A stretch of 64,000 nucleotides of DNA from Bog-473 sp963836605 (GCA_963836605.1 CAWIKB010000008.1:385124-449123), one strand, 5' to 3'. Numbered from the stretch's first letter, positions 34,804-43,751 are shown. Program-made: numbers and translations. The notes: generated by a model from the sequence alone, not told the origin.

Positions 34804-35631
34804 GTGCTCACCGTTCGCAAACCGAGATTTGACTTTACCGACAGCGTTCCCCATTGGGGCGACAACGTTGAGGCAGTGACAATTTTCAACTCCGGCGCCA
34901 TCATTCCGACGCCGATCGAGCGATACCTGATCCGAGTGATGCGGATGGCCAAGCAGCAACTTGACCCCGTCATCGACGCCAAACTCATCGAGACCATCGA
35001 CCTGTTCAATAAGCAGGAGGGCCAGCACCACAAGCTGCACAACGACCTCATGGCCATGCTCACGGCCAAGGCTTACCCACGTCTGCGTGAGTTTGAGGCG
35101 GCATTCGACAACGACCTCAAAGAGTTCCTTGTCACAAAGTCGCTGGCCTGGAATCTCGCTTATTGTGAGGGCTTCGAGTCGACGGGATGCGCACTCGCTG
35201 AGGCCTGGATCGATGGAGGAATTAGGGAGATCTGTGGCGACCATGGATCAATTCCGATGCAGCTCTGGATGTGGCATATGGCTGAGGAGTTCGAGCACCG
35301 CTCTGTCGTCCACGATGTTCTTCACCGAATCTACGGGACGGAGAAAGCATTCGAGCTTCGCAAGCAAGGGGCCGCGATCAACCGGCAACACAACGCCGAG
35401 CATGCACTGGCCGCGGCGGTGTATATCACCGAGATCGACCAGGCCCGCATGACTTCCCGCGAGGTAGAACAATCCAATGCTCGGGCACTGGACGCGGCGA
35501 TGGCTGTCGCCGAACTGTCGGCGACCGAGTTCCAGTGGGTGTTTGATCCGGACTACGACCCGGCATCGGTTTCTCCACCTCGCAATTACGAGCGAGTGAT
35601 CGAGGACTACCCGCGAGGCGACGCCTCGTGA
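34804..35631 (+). CDS. PF10118 metal-dependent hydrolase-like protein, second paralogue
   Basis: A 275-residue member of the same family as the gene at 23816-24721. Helical Glu/His motifs: F-N-K-Q-E-G-Q-H-H-K near 70, W-N-L-A-Y-C-E-G-F-E near 117 and W-H-M-A-E-E-F-E-H-R-S near 157. It starts with GTG after a GGGGGAT ribosome-like site. It lies between the amidohydrolase and epoxide hydrolase genes on the same strand and is probably in their transcript. Whether it is an oxygenase-like diiron protein or a hydrolase is not known. Confidence 0.78.
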   Translation: MLTVRKPRFDFTDSVPHWGDNVEAVTIFNSGAIIPTPIERYLIRVMRMAKQQLDPVIDAKLIETIDLFNKQEGQHHKLHNDLMAMLTAKAYPRLREFEAAFDNDLKEFLVTKSLAWNLAYCEGFESTGCALAEAWIDGGIREICGDHGSIPMQLWMWHMAEEFEHRSVVHDVLHRIYGTEKAFELRKQGAAINRQHNAEHALAAAVYITEIDQARMTSREVEQSNARALDAAMAVAELSATEFQWVFDPDYDPASVSPPRNYERVIEDYPRGDAS

Positions 35632-35676
35632 CGCCCACCGAGTTATGCCTATTCGACCGATCGTGAACGCGAACCA

Positions 35677-36810
35677 ATGATCGAGCCATTTGCGACCCCG
35701 GTCGAGACCGACGTCCTCGAGGACCTCCATCGCAGACTGGAGGCCACCCGATGGCCGGCCGCCACTACGGTCCGCGATTGGTCCCAGGGGACCCCTCTCC
35801 ACGAGGCCCAACAGCTTTGCTACTACTGGGGCCACTCCTATGACTGGCAGGCCCGAGCCTCGCTGCTCGATCGCTACCCACAGTTTCGAACCACGATCGA
35901 CGGTGTGGGAATCCACTTCATCCACGTCCGCTCGGCTGAGCCCGAGGCTCTGCCCCTTCTCCTCACCCACGGCTGGCCTGGCTCCATTGTGGAGTTTCAA
36001 GAGGTGATCGGGCCGTTCACCGATCCGATTGGCCATGGAGGATCGGCTGAGGACGCATTTCATGTCATCTGCCCGTCCCTCCCCGGGTACGGATGGAGCG
36101 ATGCGCCGACCGAGCCGGGGTGGGATTCGGTGAAGATCGCCACCGTGTGGGCCGTTCTCATGGAGCGCCTTGGTTACACGAATTACGGTGCCCAGGGCGG
36201 CGACTGGGGAGCCATTGTCACTACGGCCCTCGCGGACCTCGATCCCGACCACCTGGTTGGAATCCACCTGAACATGCCTTTGGCATTTGGCGACGGCCAG
36301 TCGATCGACGAAACTGAGAGGAAGATCACCGAGGACTTTCAGCGGTTCATGAGTGACGGTTCGGCGTACCAGCAGTTGCAGTCGACCCGTCCGCAGTCGC
36401 TCGGCTACGGCCTCGTTGACTCACCAGTCGCACTTGCATCATGGATCCTCGAAAAGCTGTGGAGCTGGTCCGATCACGCTGGCGACATCACCGAGTGTTT
36501 CTCCTACGACCAGATTCTCGACAACGTCATGCTCTACTGGCTGTCCGCCACTGGAGCATCATCGGCCCGGCTTTACTGGGAAGATGCCCGTGCCCGGATG
36601 GAGCCGGCACCAACATCACCCGTATCGGTGCCGGTAGGTTGCTCGATCTTTCCAAAAGAACTGATCCGAACATCGCGCCGTTGGGCCGAAATGCAATTCG
36701 CCGACCTCCGGTATTTCAACGAACTCGATCACGGAGGTCACTTTGCAGCATTCGAGCATCCGAGCCTATTCGTCGACGAGGTTCGTGCCTGCTATCGGAC
36801 GATGCGCTGA
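35677..36810 (+). CDS. Epoxide hydrolase (EHN-type alpha/beta hydrolase)
   Basis: A 377-residue epoxide hydrolase. The N-terminal lid region (PF06441) shows L-H-R-R-L-E-A-T-R-W-P and G-H-S-Y-D-W. Oxyanion motif T-H-G-W-P-G-S near residue 96, nucleophile elbow G-G-D-W-G near 174 (Asp nucleophile), and catalytic His in D-H-G-G-H-F-A-A near 348. Reaction: epoxide to diol. It ends the plus-strand run that began at 31081, so the run holds an oxygenase and two hydrolases. Confidence 0.9.
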   Translation: MIEPFATPVETDVLEDLHRRLEATRWPAATTVRDWSQGTPLHEAQQLCYYWGHSYDWQARASLLDRYPQFRTTIDGVGIHFIHVRSAEPEALPLLLTHGWPGSIVEFQEVIGPFTDPIGHGGSAEDAFHVICPSLPGYGWSDAPTEPGWDSVKIATVWAVLMERLGYTNYGAQGGDWGAIVTTALADLDPDHLVGIHLNMPLAFGDGQSIDETERKITEDFQRFMSDGSAYQQLQSTRPQSLGYGLVDSPVALASWILEKLWSWSDHAGDITECFSYDQILDNVMLYWLSATGASSARLYWEDARARMEPAPTSPVSVPVGCSIFPKELIRTSRRWAEMQFADLRYFNELDHGGHFAAFEHPSLFVDEVRACYRTMR

Positions 36811-37532
36811 ACGATCACCCTTGAGCTCTCGCATTCAGGTGGTTCTTTGGGCATCGAGAGGTGCGCCAGATCGACAATGCCCCTTGCCATTCCCACTGGG
36901 CGGAGGCAATCGTCCAGCAACGGCTGCGAAGGGCGAACGGTGCCAAGAAACTCATCCGAGTCATTGAGCTGCGGATCGCCATATATTTGGCTCTTCCCCA
37001 AAGGTGTCGGATCACCGAGCAAGGGGCGGCAGACCGGTTGGTTTGTAAGCGTGACCGTCGGCGTCGTTCTTGTCACTTTGAAGGGTTCGAACATAGTCCC
37101 GTCACTTCGCTTGGCGACCTTCTGGCGTTCCTCGCAGACCCCGAATTCCGCCCCAGTTCTGACTTCACGCCACATAACACGTGGTCAGAAGCCTGTGGGT
37201 GCCGAAAACCTCATCCGGCGAGCCGACCAGGGACGATGTAACCGAAAGAACGCCGGTACTTACCGAGCGAACCATGTCTCGTGATTCAGTAGCACCTGCG
37301 GTGAGAAGCCATACGGGTGCACACCTAGAAAATCCTGGTCAGTAATCCGATTGGAAAAGTTTTTGGCACCCACAGGTCCTGAACGTACTCCGCGAAACGA
37401 GGGCAGCCGAGGCAGCGACCGCTCAACTTATCGCGACGTTGCGGGAGGCATTCGGAAGGGACTGAGACAACCGTTCTGACGTTGCTCGCGGGAGGTCGAG
37501 AGGCGTTGAGCGTGGGAGCGCCATCGCCGCGC
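36811..37532. other. Gene-free region with one half-element
   Basis: About 720 bases. A half-element H lies at 37083-37110. Open frames on both strands lack recognisable domains. No RNA gene seen. Confidence 0.45.
37083..37110 (+). repeat. Half-element H, copy 3
   Basis: GGGTTCGAACATAGTCCC followed by GTCACTTC, and similarity to the copy at 29435 continues for about 15 more bases. No central hairpin or right end follows. Confidence 0.65.
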
Positions 37533-37853
37533 TTATTCCTTGAATTCGACGACGATCTCGAGGTAGTCCAGCTCCCCGACGTTGCGGGCGCGCTCGACCC
37601 CACCCCGAAGGACCGGCACCACGGCACCCGGTACGACGTCAGCGGCGAAGTAGGTCCGGAAAGGGCCTTCGCTGTGCGCCTCGGGCACGACTGCGATGCG
37701 GTCTCCTGCCACCTGGATCAACAGGTGATCGAGTTCGTGCCTGTGGATATCACCCTCCTCGCCCGGTCCGAGCCGAACTTCCCAGACCCGACACCGGTCG
37801 TCCTCGAACAGGAGCTTCGTCCCCACGTCGCCCGTCGCCGGACCTCCAGTCAC
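37533..37853 (-). CDS. Cupin-domain protein
   Basis: A 106-residue single cupin barrel. Visible: L-L-F-E-D-D-R-C-R-V-W-E-V, G-E-E-G-D-I-H-R-H-E-L-D-H (metal-type His/Glu) and D-Y-L-E-I-V-V-E-F near the end. The start at 37853 is GTG within a GTGA overlap of the TetR stop; longer readings would run into the TetR gene. Possibly a small ligand-binding or isomerase protein co-expressed with the regulator. Confidence 0.75.
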   Translation of the reverse strand: MTGGPATGDVGTKLLFEDDRCRVWEVRLGPGEEGDIHRHELDHLLIQVAGDRIAVVPEAHSEGPFRTYFAADVVPGAVVPVLRGGVERARNVGELDYLEIVVEFKE

Positions 37854-38563
37854 CCGTCCACCCCGGCATGGCCGATCCCGCCAAGGCAGAACCGGACTAG
37901 ATGGTCGGTCTCGACAGTCCACGGCCGGGTCCTGCGCACCAGGTGGGCACGGAGGGCGCCGAAGACAAGCTGGTAGACGGCCTCGGCGTCGAGTCGGACC
38001 TCCCGATCGCGGCCGCGTCGGACGGCGAGCCCGTTGATGGGCTCCACCAGCAGGTCGATCAGCTGGTCGACGGATGCTCGCTGTTCTTCGGGGAAGAGCT
38101 GGGAGATCCGATCCTCGTTGGCGACGAACGGCCGTGTCCGCGCCGCAGCGCGTGGGTTGGACGCCTGGGTCAGCATCCCGCTGATCCAGGCCCGGATCCG
38201 ACCCTCAGGGGTCGACTCGGCCTCCATCTGATGGACGAGGTAGTCGACCAGCTTCCGCCGGCCATCGTCGAGCAGCACCATCATGAGCTCGTCCTTGGAT
38301 TGGAAGTACCGGTAGAAGCCCTGAGTGGAGAGACCACAATGGGCAAGGATCTCCCGCAGCGACGGCTCCAGGTTGCCTGTCCGCTCGACGTAGTCATATG
38401 TGGCCTCGACGATGCGGGCCATTTCCTGGGCGTAGTGGGCCTGTCGATCGGCAGACGTCTTTTCCACCGCCCTGCGGGCCAGCGTCTCGGTCATGCTCGG
38501 CATGAATGCCTCGTCCCCATTTGGTTTGTCCGTCACCAGCGTCCCCACCCACTCTAAGATCAC
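37850..38563 (-). CDS. TetR-family transcriptional regulator
   Basis: About 237 residues. Helix-turn-helix near 45-95 (I-V-E-A-T-Y-D-Y-V, then L-R-E-I-L-A-H-C-G-L-S-T-Q-G-F-Y-R-Y-F). Divergent from the acyl-CoA synthetase gene, with an inverted repeat between. The start is uncertain: GTG 38563 gives the longest form, GTG 38536 and ATG 38503 are also possible because the first 40 residues are not part of the fold. Confidence 0.82.
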   Translation of the reverse strand: MILEWVGTLVTDKPNGDEAFMPSMTETLARRAVEKTSADRQAHYAQEMARIVEATYDYVERTGNLEPSLREILAHCGLSTQGFYRYFQSKDELMMVLLDDGRRKLVDYLVHQMEAESTPEGRIRAWISGMLTQASNPRAAARTRPFVANEDRISQLFPEEQRASVDQLIDLLVEPINGLAVRRGRDREVRLDAEAVYQLVFGALRAHLVRRTRPWTVETDHLVRFCLGGIGHAGVDG

Positions 38564-38594
38564 CGTTCTGCGTGAGCAACAGCAGTGAGGTGAT
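38559..38594. promoter_or_regulatory. Possible TetR operator upstream of the synthetase operon
   Basis: ATCACC (38559-38564) and GGTGAT (38589-38594) are inverted copies 24 bases apart between the divergent TetR and acyl-CoA synthetase genes. The arms are short, so confidence is limited. Confidence 0.35.
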
Positions 38595-38611
38595 GAAGTG
38601 ACGAAGGGGCA

Positions 38612-40090
38612 GTGACGAAGGGGCGGGAGCTTCTCATTGGAGACATCTTCAGCAACGCCGCAGTGGCGGTGCCCGACCGGATTGCCGCGGTTGTAGGCGA
38701 GCGCTCACTCACGTTCGCTGCTCTTGAGTCGGCAGCCAACCGGATCGCCCGGCACCTGGCCAACGAGGGCGTGCGCAGAGGTACACGCGTTGCTTTGTGG
38801 TGTGGCACCGACCTCGATGCCGTCCCACTCTTCGCCGCACTGGCCAAGCTCGGTGCCCTGTTCATCCCAGTGAGCGGGCTTCTCGGTCCCGACGAGGCCG
38901 ATGGCATCCTGGCCACTGCCCTTCCCGACCTCCTGGTGTCGGACCGCCCGCGCCAGCCGCCCTCGGGCGCACCGAGGCTCGCCGTTCTCGGTGAATTGCT
39001 GCAGAGCGCGTCGGAGGGCGACAACACCCCGGTGGAGGTCTCAGGCCTCACCGAGCTGGAACCCCACGTCGCCTTCTTTACCAGCGGGAGCACCGGCCGA
39101 CCCAAAGGGGCGGTCCTCTCTCACCGGGCCAACCGGCTCCGTTCCGAAGCCGGTCCTCTGCCCGAACCCCGAGGGGCGATGGTGTGCCCATTCCCCCTCT
39201 TCCACATGGGTGCCTGGACCATCGCGCTCCAGCAGTGGCAGGGGCGGGACGCGGTTGTCTTCACCGAAGGGAGCGAGGCGGAGGAGATCTGCGGGCTGGT
39301 CGAACGCCACCGGGCAACCCGTCTGAACTGTGTCCCGGCGGTGTGGGGCCGAATCCTCAACCATGTGGCCGACGCGCCTGCAAACCCGCTTGCCACCCTC
39401 CGGTTCGCCGACACCGGGACATCCGCGACCCGTCCTGAGTTGCTGAAGGCCATCGGCGCCGTCGTTCCCGCAGCCCATCAGCGCGTCTTCTACGGCTCGA
39501 CCGAAGCGGGCAGTGTCTCGTGCCTCGAGCAGGCTGACTTCGCCGACCACCCGGGGAGCTGCGGTCGGCCTGGGCCGGGCGTCTGGGTCCGCCGGGATGA
39601 TGACGGGGAACTATGGGTTACGAGCCCGATGCTCTTCGACGGCTACCTCGACAACCCTGCAGCCACGGAGGCATCTCTGGTCGAAGGTTGGTACCGCACC
39701 GGCGACCTGGTCGACGAGGACGACGGCTACCTCATGGTTGTGGGCCGCACCAGCGACCTCATCCGCACCGGCGGGGAGGCGGTGGTGCCCGGCGACGTCG
39801 AGGAGGTGTTGGCCGGGCACCCAGGAGTGGCGGAGTTGGTGGTGGTCGGGCTGCCCGACCCCATTTGGGGCGAGGTGGTCTGCGCGGTAGTGGTCCCGAC
39901 AAGCAGCGGCTCGGCACCAACCCTGGACGAGCTGCGGAAGCGGTGCGACGGACGGCTGGCCGGCTTCAAGCATCCCCGGGCCTTCCACGTGGTGGATGTA
40001 CTCCCCAGGACAGCCTCCACGGGCCAAGTCCAGCGCAAGCTGCTGGTCGAGCAGCTGACCAGTGCGTCGGGGTGCAGAACATCGTTCTGA
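38612..40090 (+). CDS. Acyl-CoA synthetase / AMP-dependent ligase
   Basis: A 492-residue ANL-superfamily adenylating enzyme. P-loop-like motif F-T-S-G-S-T-G-R-P-K-G near residue 153-163, Y-G-S-T-E-A-G near 293, Y-R-T-G-D-L near 355, G-R-T-S-D-L-I-R-T-G-G near 373, and a C-terminal G-Q-V-Q-R-K (catalytic Lys) near 475. It would activate a carboxylic acid as acyl-AMP and then as CoA thioester. GTG start; the 14-base block around it (GTGACGAAGGGGCA) is duplicated just upstream, putting AGGGG at ribosome-site distance. First gene of the 38.6-45.7 kb operon, 20 bases before the oxidoreductase genes. Confidence 0.9.
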   Translation: MTKGRELLIGDIFSNAAVAVPDRIAAVVGERSLTFAALESAANRIARHLANEGVRRGTRVALWCGTDLDAVPLFAALAKLGALFIPVSGLLGPDEADGILATALPDLLVSDRPRQPPSGAPRLAVLGELLQSASEGDNTPVEVSGLTELEPHVAFFTSGSTGRPKGAVLSHRANRLRSEAGPLPEPRGAMVCPFPLFHMGAWTIALQQWQGRDAVVFTEGSEAEEICGLVERHRATRLNCVPAVWGRILNHVADAPANPLATLRFADTGTSATRPELLKAIGAVVPAAHQRVFYGSTEAGSVSCLEQADFADHPGSCGRPGPGVWVRRDDDGELWVTSPMLFDGYLDNPAATEASLVEGWYRTGDLVDEDDGYLMVVGRTSDLIRTGGEAVVPGDVEEVLAGHPGVAELVVVGLPDPIWGEVVCAVVVPTSSGSAPTLDELRKRCDGRLAGFKHPRAFHVVDVLPRTASTGQVQRKLLVEQLTSASGCRTSF

Positions 40091-40110
40091 TTGATTAAGA
40101 TCACTGCTCC

Positions 40111-40695
40111 ATGGAACGTGAGCTCATCCTCACCGGGATCGGTGGCCAGGGCATCCAGCTGGCGTCGGCGACGGTGGCCCGCGCCGCGGTCGCTGAGGGC
40201 CGCGAAGTCCAGGTGTTTGGCAGCTATGGCGGAATGATGCGCGGCGGTGCCACCGAGGCGACCATCGTGGTATCGAACGGTCCGGTGGAGGCGCCCCCGA
40301 CGGTGAGTGCCACCTGGTCGGCGGTTCTCATGCACCACGATTTCGCCGCTCCCACTCTGGCGCGGCTCCGGCCCGGCAGCGTCGTGTTGGTCAATTCGAC
40401 CGTGGTCCGCGGTCTCGATCTTGACGAAGCATGGCAGGTGGTGGAAGTGCCGGCCTCCGATCTGGCCGTAGAGGTCGGCAACATCATGGCTGCCTCCATG
40501 GTGATGACCGGGGCCTACGCCGCCGTGACCGAACTGGTCGGGTTGGAATCGTTGGTAGCCGCCTCGACCTCCTCACTGCCTGCCTATCGGACCCAACATG
40601 CAGCGCTCAACGAGCAGGCCCTCCGGCTGGGCTGGTCAACGGTGACCCCTGGGTCGGCTCCGGCGTGGCCGGTGGCCTCGGGGGCGACCAGATGA
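40111..40695 (+). CDS. 2-oxoacid:acceptor oxidoreductase, gamma subunit
   Basis: A 194-residue gamma (KorC/PorC-like, PF01558) subunit. It starts with G-I-G-G-Q-G-I-Q-L near residue 9, followed by Y-G-G-M-M-R-G-G near 40 and N-I-M-A-A-S-M-V near 127. It is one of four subunits that oxidise a 2-oxoacid with CoA to acyl-CoA, CO2 and reduced ferredoxin. Overlaps the ferredoxin-subunit gene by 4 bases. The nature of the oxoacid is unknown. Confidence 0.88.
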   Translation: MERELILTGIGGQGIQLASATVARAAVAEGREVQVFGSYGGMMRGGATEATIVVSNGPVEAPPTVSATWSAVLMHHDFAAPTLARLRPGSVVLVNSTVVRGLDLDEAWQVVEVPASDLAVEVGNIMAASMVMTGAYAAVTELVGLESLVAASTSSLPAYRTQHAALNEQALRLGWSTVTPGSAPAWPVASGATR

Positions 40696-40946
40696 CAGGG
40701 GAGGCTCCCATTACCTCCCGGGGGACCGTGGTCATTGACGTGGATGCCTGCAAGGGTTGCAACCTGTGCATCGATGCCTGTCCACCGCGCGTCTTGGAAA
40801 TGACCGTCCACGAGGTAAACGCCCGCGGTTACCGGTACCCGCGGCTCCAGCCCGGGTGCACCGGCTGTCGGGCATGCTCGCAGATCTGCCCTGACTTCGT
40901 CTTCCAGGTCTGGAAGTACGACACGCCAGTGCTGTCCGACCCATGA
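40692..40946 (+). CDS. 2-oxoacid:acceptor oxidoreductase, ferredoxin-type delta subunit
   Basis: An 84-residue 2[4Fe-4S] protein. Two cluster motifs are seen: C-K-G-C-N-L-C-I-D-A-C-P near residue 20 and C-T-G-C-R-A-C-S-Q-I-C-P near 56. It relays electrons from the TPP centre to ferredoxin. The start (ATG 40692) overlaps the gamma stop, and its stop overlaps the alpha start. A longer frame exists upstream but lies within the gamma gene. Confidence 0.9.
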   Translation: MTGEAPITSRGTVVIDVDACKGCNLCIDACPPRVLEMTVHEVNARGYRYPRLQPGCTGCRACSQICPDFVFQVWKYDTPVLSDP

Positions 40947-42037
40947 GCGCGCCGGTGGCCACCCGAATGCCAGAGCGCCAGCTGCTGCAGGGCAGCGAGG
41001 CCATCGCCGAGGCGATGATCCGTGCAGGCTGTCGGTTTTTTGCCGGCTACCCGATGACCCCCTTCACCGAGGTGCTCGAGCAGATGGGCAGGAAGCTGCC
41101 GGCCGTCGGCGGCGTGTGCATGAACGCGGAGAGCGAGCTGGAGGCGGTGGGCATGGCCTGGGGGGCGGCCGCCACCGGCACCCCGGCCGCCACGGGCTCC
41201 ACTGGACAGGGCCTCTCCCTCATGCAGGAATCACTCGCCGAGATCACCCTGGCCCGACTCCCCCTGGTGGTCCTCGACATGGCCCGGGCCCAAGGTGACT
41301 ACTTCCAGGCCACCCGGGGCGGGGGCCACGGTGATTATCGCCACATCGTGCTGGCCCCCGCCGACGCCTCCGAGGCGGTGACCCTCGTCCCTCTCGCCTT
41401 CGACCTGGCCGAGCGGTGGCGCAACCCCGTAATGGTGATGGGCGACTACTACTTGGCCCACACCGCCCAATCGGTGCTGTTGCCGCTGGCCCGAACCCGG
41501 AAAGTCCCCGAGTGGGCCCTCGACGGTTCGTCCGGCGGTTCGGGCCACGCCAAGCTGATTTCCTTCTTGGGCACCGCCAAGCAGCGGGATGACGTCGGCT
41601 ACGACCTAGCCGTGCACTACGCCGCGTGTGCTGAGGCCACTGCGGCCATGTCCGCCTCGGTGGAGCCGTTGGCCGAAATGGAGTCGGTGGACGATGCCGA
41701 GTTGGTGCTGGTGGCCTTCGGCACCCCGGCCAAGTACGTGCGGGCCGCCGTCCGCCTGCTGCGCGCCGAGGGGATGGCGGTCGGCTTCGTGCGGCCGGTG
41801 ACACTTTTCCCCTTCCCGAGCGCAGCTGTGGCCTTGGCCGCCCGCGGTGCCCGGGCCGTCGCTGTCTACGAGAACAATCAAGGCCAGATGGTCGACGACG
41901 TTCGCCTGGCCGTGCTGGGGGAGGCCCCGGTCCACTTCATCGGCGGCCTCAGCCTGGACAGTTCCGGGTTCGGCATCGCCCCCGACCTCGACGTGGCCGT
42001 CCTCGTCCAGCGAATCCGGGAAGTGGCGGCACGTTGA
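40943..42037 (+). CDS. 2-oxoacid:acceptor oxidoreductase, alpha subunit
   Basis: A 364-residue alpha subunit (KorA/PorA-like). Pyrimidine-binding start G-S-E-A-I-A-E-A-M-I then G-Y-P-M-T-P-F-T-E near 35; T-G-S-T-G-Q-G-L-S-L-M near 84; transketolase C-terminal-like region with V-R-P-V-T-L-F-P-F-P near 285 and Y-E-N-N-Q-G-Q-M near 311. Translationally coupled on both sides. Together with the beta subunit it forms the active site. Confidence 0.9.
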   Translation: MSAPVATRMPERQLLQGSEAIAEAMIRAGCRFFAGYPMTPFTEVLEQMGRKLPAVGGVCMNAESELEAVGMAWGAAATGTPAATGSTGQGLSLMQESLAEITLARLPLVVLDMARAQGDYFQATRGGGHGDYRHIVLAPADASEAVTLVPLAFDLAERWRNPVMVMGDYYLAHTAQSVLLPLARTRKVPEWALDGSSGGSGHAKLISFLGTAKQRDDVGYDLAVHYAACAEATAAMSASVEPLAEMESVDDAELVLVAFGTPAKYVRAAVRLLRAEGMAVGFVRPVTLFPFPSAAVALAARGARAVAVYENNQGQMVDDVRLAVLGEAPVHFIGGLSLDSSGFGIAPDLDVAVLVQRIREVAAR

Positions 42038-42822
42038 GCGAGTACGTAGCCACCGATGGCCCGCCGGCCGAGCCCGCACGAGTGGTCGATGATTTCACCC
42101 CCGCGCTGATCGACGTGGGCGCCCACCACCTCTGCCCAGGGTGCGGTGAGCCCATCGCCATGCGCAGCGCCTTGGAGGCGATCGCGGAGGCCGACCTCAC
42201 ACGGCGCACCGTGGCCGTCTTCGGCATCGGCTGCTACACCGCCTTCTCCAACAACCTCGACATCGAGGTCCTACAAGCCCTCCATGGCCGAGCACCCTCT
42301 GTGGCGACGGGGGTCAAACGGGCCCGGCCCGACACGGTGGTGGTCACGGTCCAAGGTGACGGTGATCTGGTCAACGAGGGGCTCCAGGAGGCACTTCACA
42401 GCGCGGCCCGAGGCGAGAACATCACCTGCATCATGTTGAACAACGGGGTCTTCGGCGAGACGGGCGGACACATGACTGCCACCACCGTGCTCGGCCAGAG
42501 GACGAAGACCAGCCTGGACGGGCGGAATCCCGCACTGCACGGCCGGCCCATCCTGGTCAGCTCCCTGCTCGCCCAGCTCGAGGGGGCCGCCTTCGTGGCC
42601 CGAGGGACGGTGCATTCAGCGGGCAACGTGGCCTGGACCAAGAAGCTCCTGGCCCGTGCCCTGGCCACCCAGGTCGCGGGTGCGGGCTTCTCCTTTGTGG
42701 AGATCTTGACCATGTGCCCGACCGGCTGGTTTATCGAGACTGAGGAGGCCCCCGGCTACCTGGAAGGAAGCTTGGCCGCCGTCCACGAGCCGGGCGTGCT
42801 CAAGGACGTCCTGGGTACGTGA
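42034..42822 (+). CDS. 2-oxoacid:acceptor oxidoreductase, beta subunit (TPP-binding)
   Basis: A 262-residue TPP subunit. N-terminal H-H-L-C-P-G-C-G near residue 31, G-I-G-C-Y near 64, and the TPP/Mg motif G-D-G-D-L followed by N-N-G-V-F-G-E-T-G near 109-142. It begins with TTG overlapping the alpha stop and ends with a GTGA overlap to the next gene. The C-P-G-C-G pair may take part in a further Fe-S cluster as in PFOR-type enzymes. Confidence 0.9.
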   Translation: MSEYVATDGPPAEPARVVDDFTPALIDVGAHHLCPGCGEPIAMRSALEAIAEADLTRRTVAVFGIGCYTAFSNNLDIEVLQALHGRAPSVATGVKRARPDTVVVTVQGDGDLVNEGLQEALHSAARGENITCIMLNNGVFGETGGHMTATTVLGQRTKTSLDGRNPALHGRPILVSSLLAQLEGAAFVARGTVHSAGNVAWTKKLLARALATQVAGAGFSFVEILTMCPTGWFIETEEAPGYLEGSLAAVHEPGVLKDVLGT

Positions 42823-43751
42823 GAGGCGGAGGGATTGCGGTCCACGGCGGTGACTTCGGTCCGGCCATGGTTACCGGCATTGCCGCATTGGTCCCCGGCG
42901 AGCAGGTGGCGCTTGCCGGCACTCCGGAGGCGACCGAGGCCGACGTGTTGGCCACGCTGGCCGACGATGCCGCCACGCTCGCACCGATGCTCACTGACGA
43001 TGTCCGGTGGGTGCACGTGTTGGGAGCCGGCATTGACAGCTTCCCGCTGGAGGTGGCGGGGGAGCGGTTGGTGACCTGCTCTCGTGGGGCCTCGGCCCCG
43101 GCCATCGCAGAGTTCGTCCTGGCGTCGATGCTGGCGTTCGAGAAGCACCTCCCTGAGATGTGGCTCACTGCCCCACCCGAGCGGTGGAACATCGCCGATC
43201 TGGGGGGACTGGAGGGCGGCTGCCTGGGGGTGGTTGGGCTCGGCGCTATCGGATCGGCGGTGGCCTCGCGCGCGCTTGCTTTCGACATGAACGTCGTCGG
43301 ACTCCGCCGGGTCGACCGGCCCTCGTCGGTGAACGGGGTGGTGCTCGTTCCCGATCTGGCCGCGCTCTTGGCCGAAGCCGACCACGTGGTGATAGCCGCA
43401 CCCGCCACCACCGCCACCGCCCGCCTCATCGACGACAACGCTCTGGCCGGCATCAAGCCGGGGGCCCACCTGGTCAACGTGGCCCGCGGCGCGCTCGTCG
43501 ACCAGGACGCTCTAGTCCGGGCACTCGACGATGGGCGCGTTGCCCGAGCCAGCCTGGACGTGGTCGACCCGGAGCCGCTCCCGTCCGGCCACCCGCTCTA
43601 CACCCACCCGCGCGTGCGGCTCACCCCCCACATCTCGTGGTCGGCTCCGCGCAGCGTGCGCCGCACCATCGCGCTCTTCGCGGAGAACGTCTCGCGGTAC
43701 CGGGCCGGCGATCCCCTGGTCGGGGCCGTCGATCGAGAACAGGGCTATTGA
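42819..43751 (+). CDS. D-isomer specific 2-hydroxyacid dehydrogenase
   Basis: A 310-residue NAD-dependent dehydrogenase. Rossmann motif V-G-L-G-A-I-G near residue 139, catalytic Arg in V-N-V-A-R-G-A-L-V near 226, Glu region V-D-P-E-P-L near 249, and His in T-P-H-I-S-W near 270. It interconverts a 2-hydroxyacid and a 2-oxoacid. Directly after the oxoacid:ferredoxin oxidoreductase, this suggests it makes the oxoacid that the complex then cleaves. GTG start with 4-base overlap. Confidence 0.88.
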   Translation: MRGGGIAVHGGDFGPAMVTGIAALVPGEQVALAGTPEATEADVLATLADDAATLAPMLTDDVRWVHVLGAGIDSFPLEVAGERLVTCSRGASAPAIAEFVLASMLAFEKHLPEMWLTAPPERWNIADLGGLEGGCLGVVGLGAIGSAVASRALAFDMNVVGLRRVDRPSSVNGVVLVPDLAALLAEADHVVIAAPATTATARLIDDNALAGIKPGAHLVNVARGALVDQDALVRALDDGRVARASLDVVDPEPLPSGHPLYTHPRVRLTPHISWSAPRSVRRTIALFAENVSRYRAGDPLVGAVDREQGY

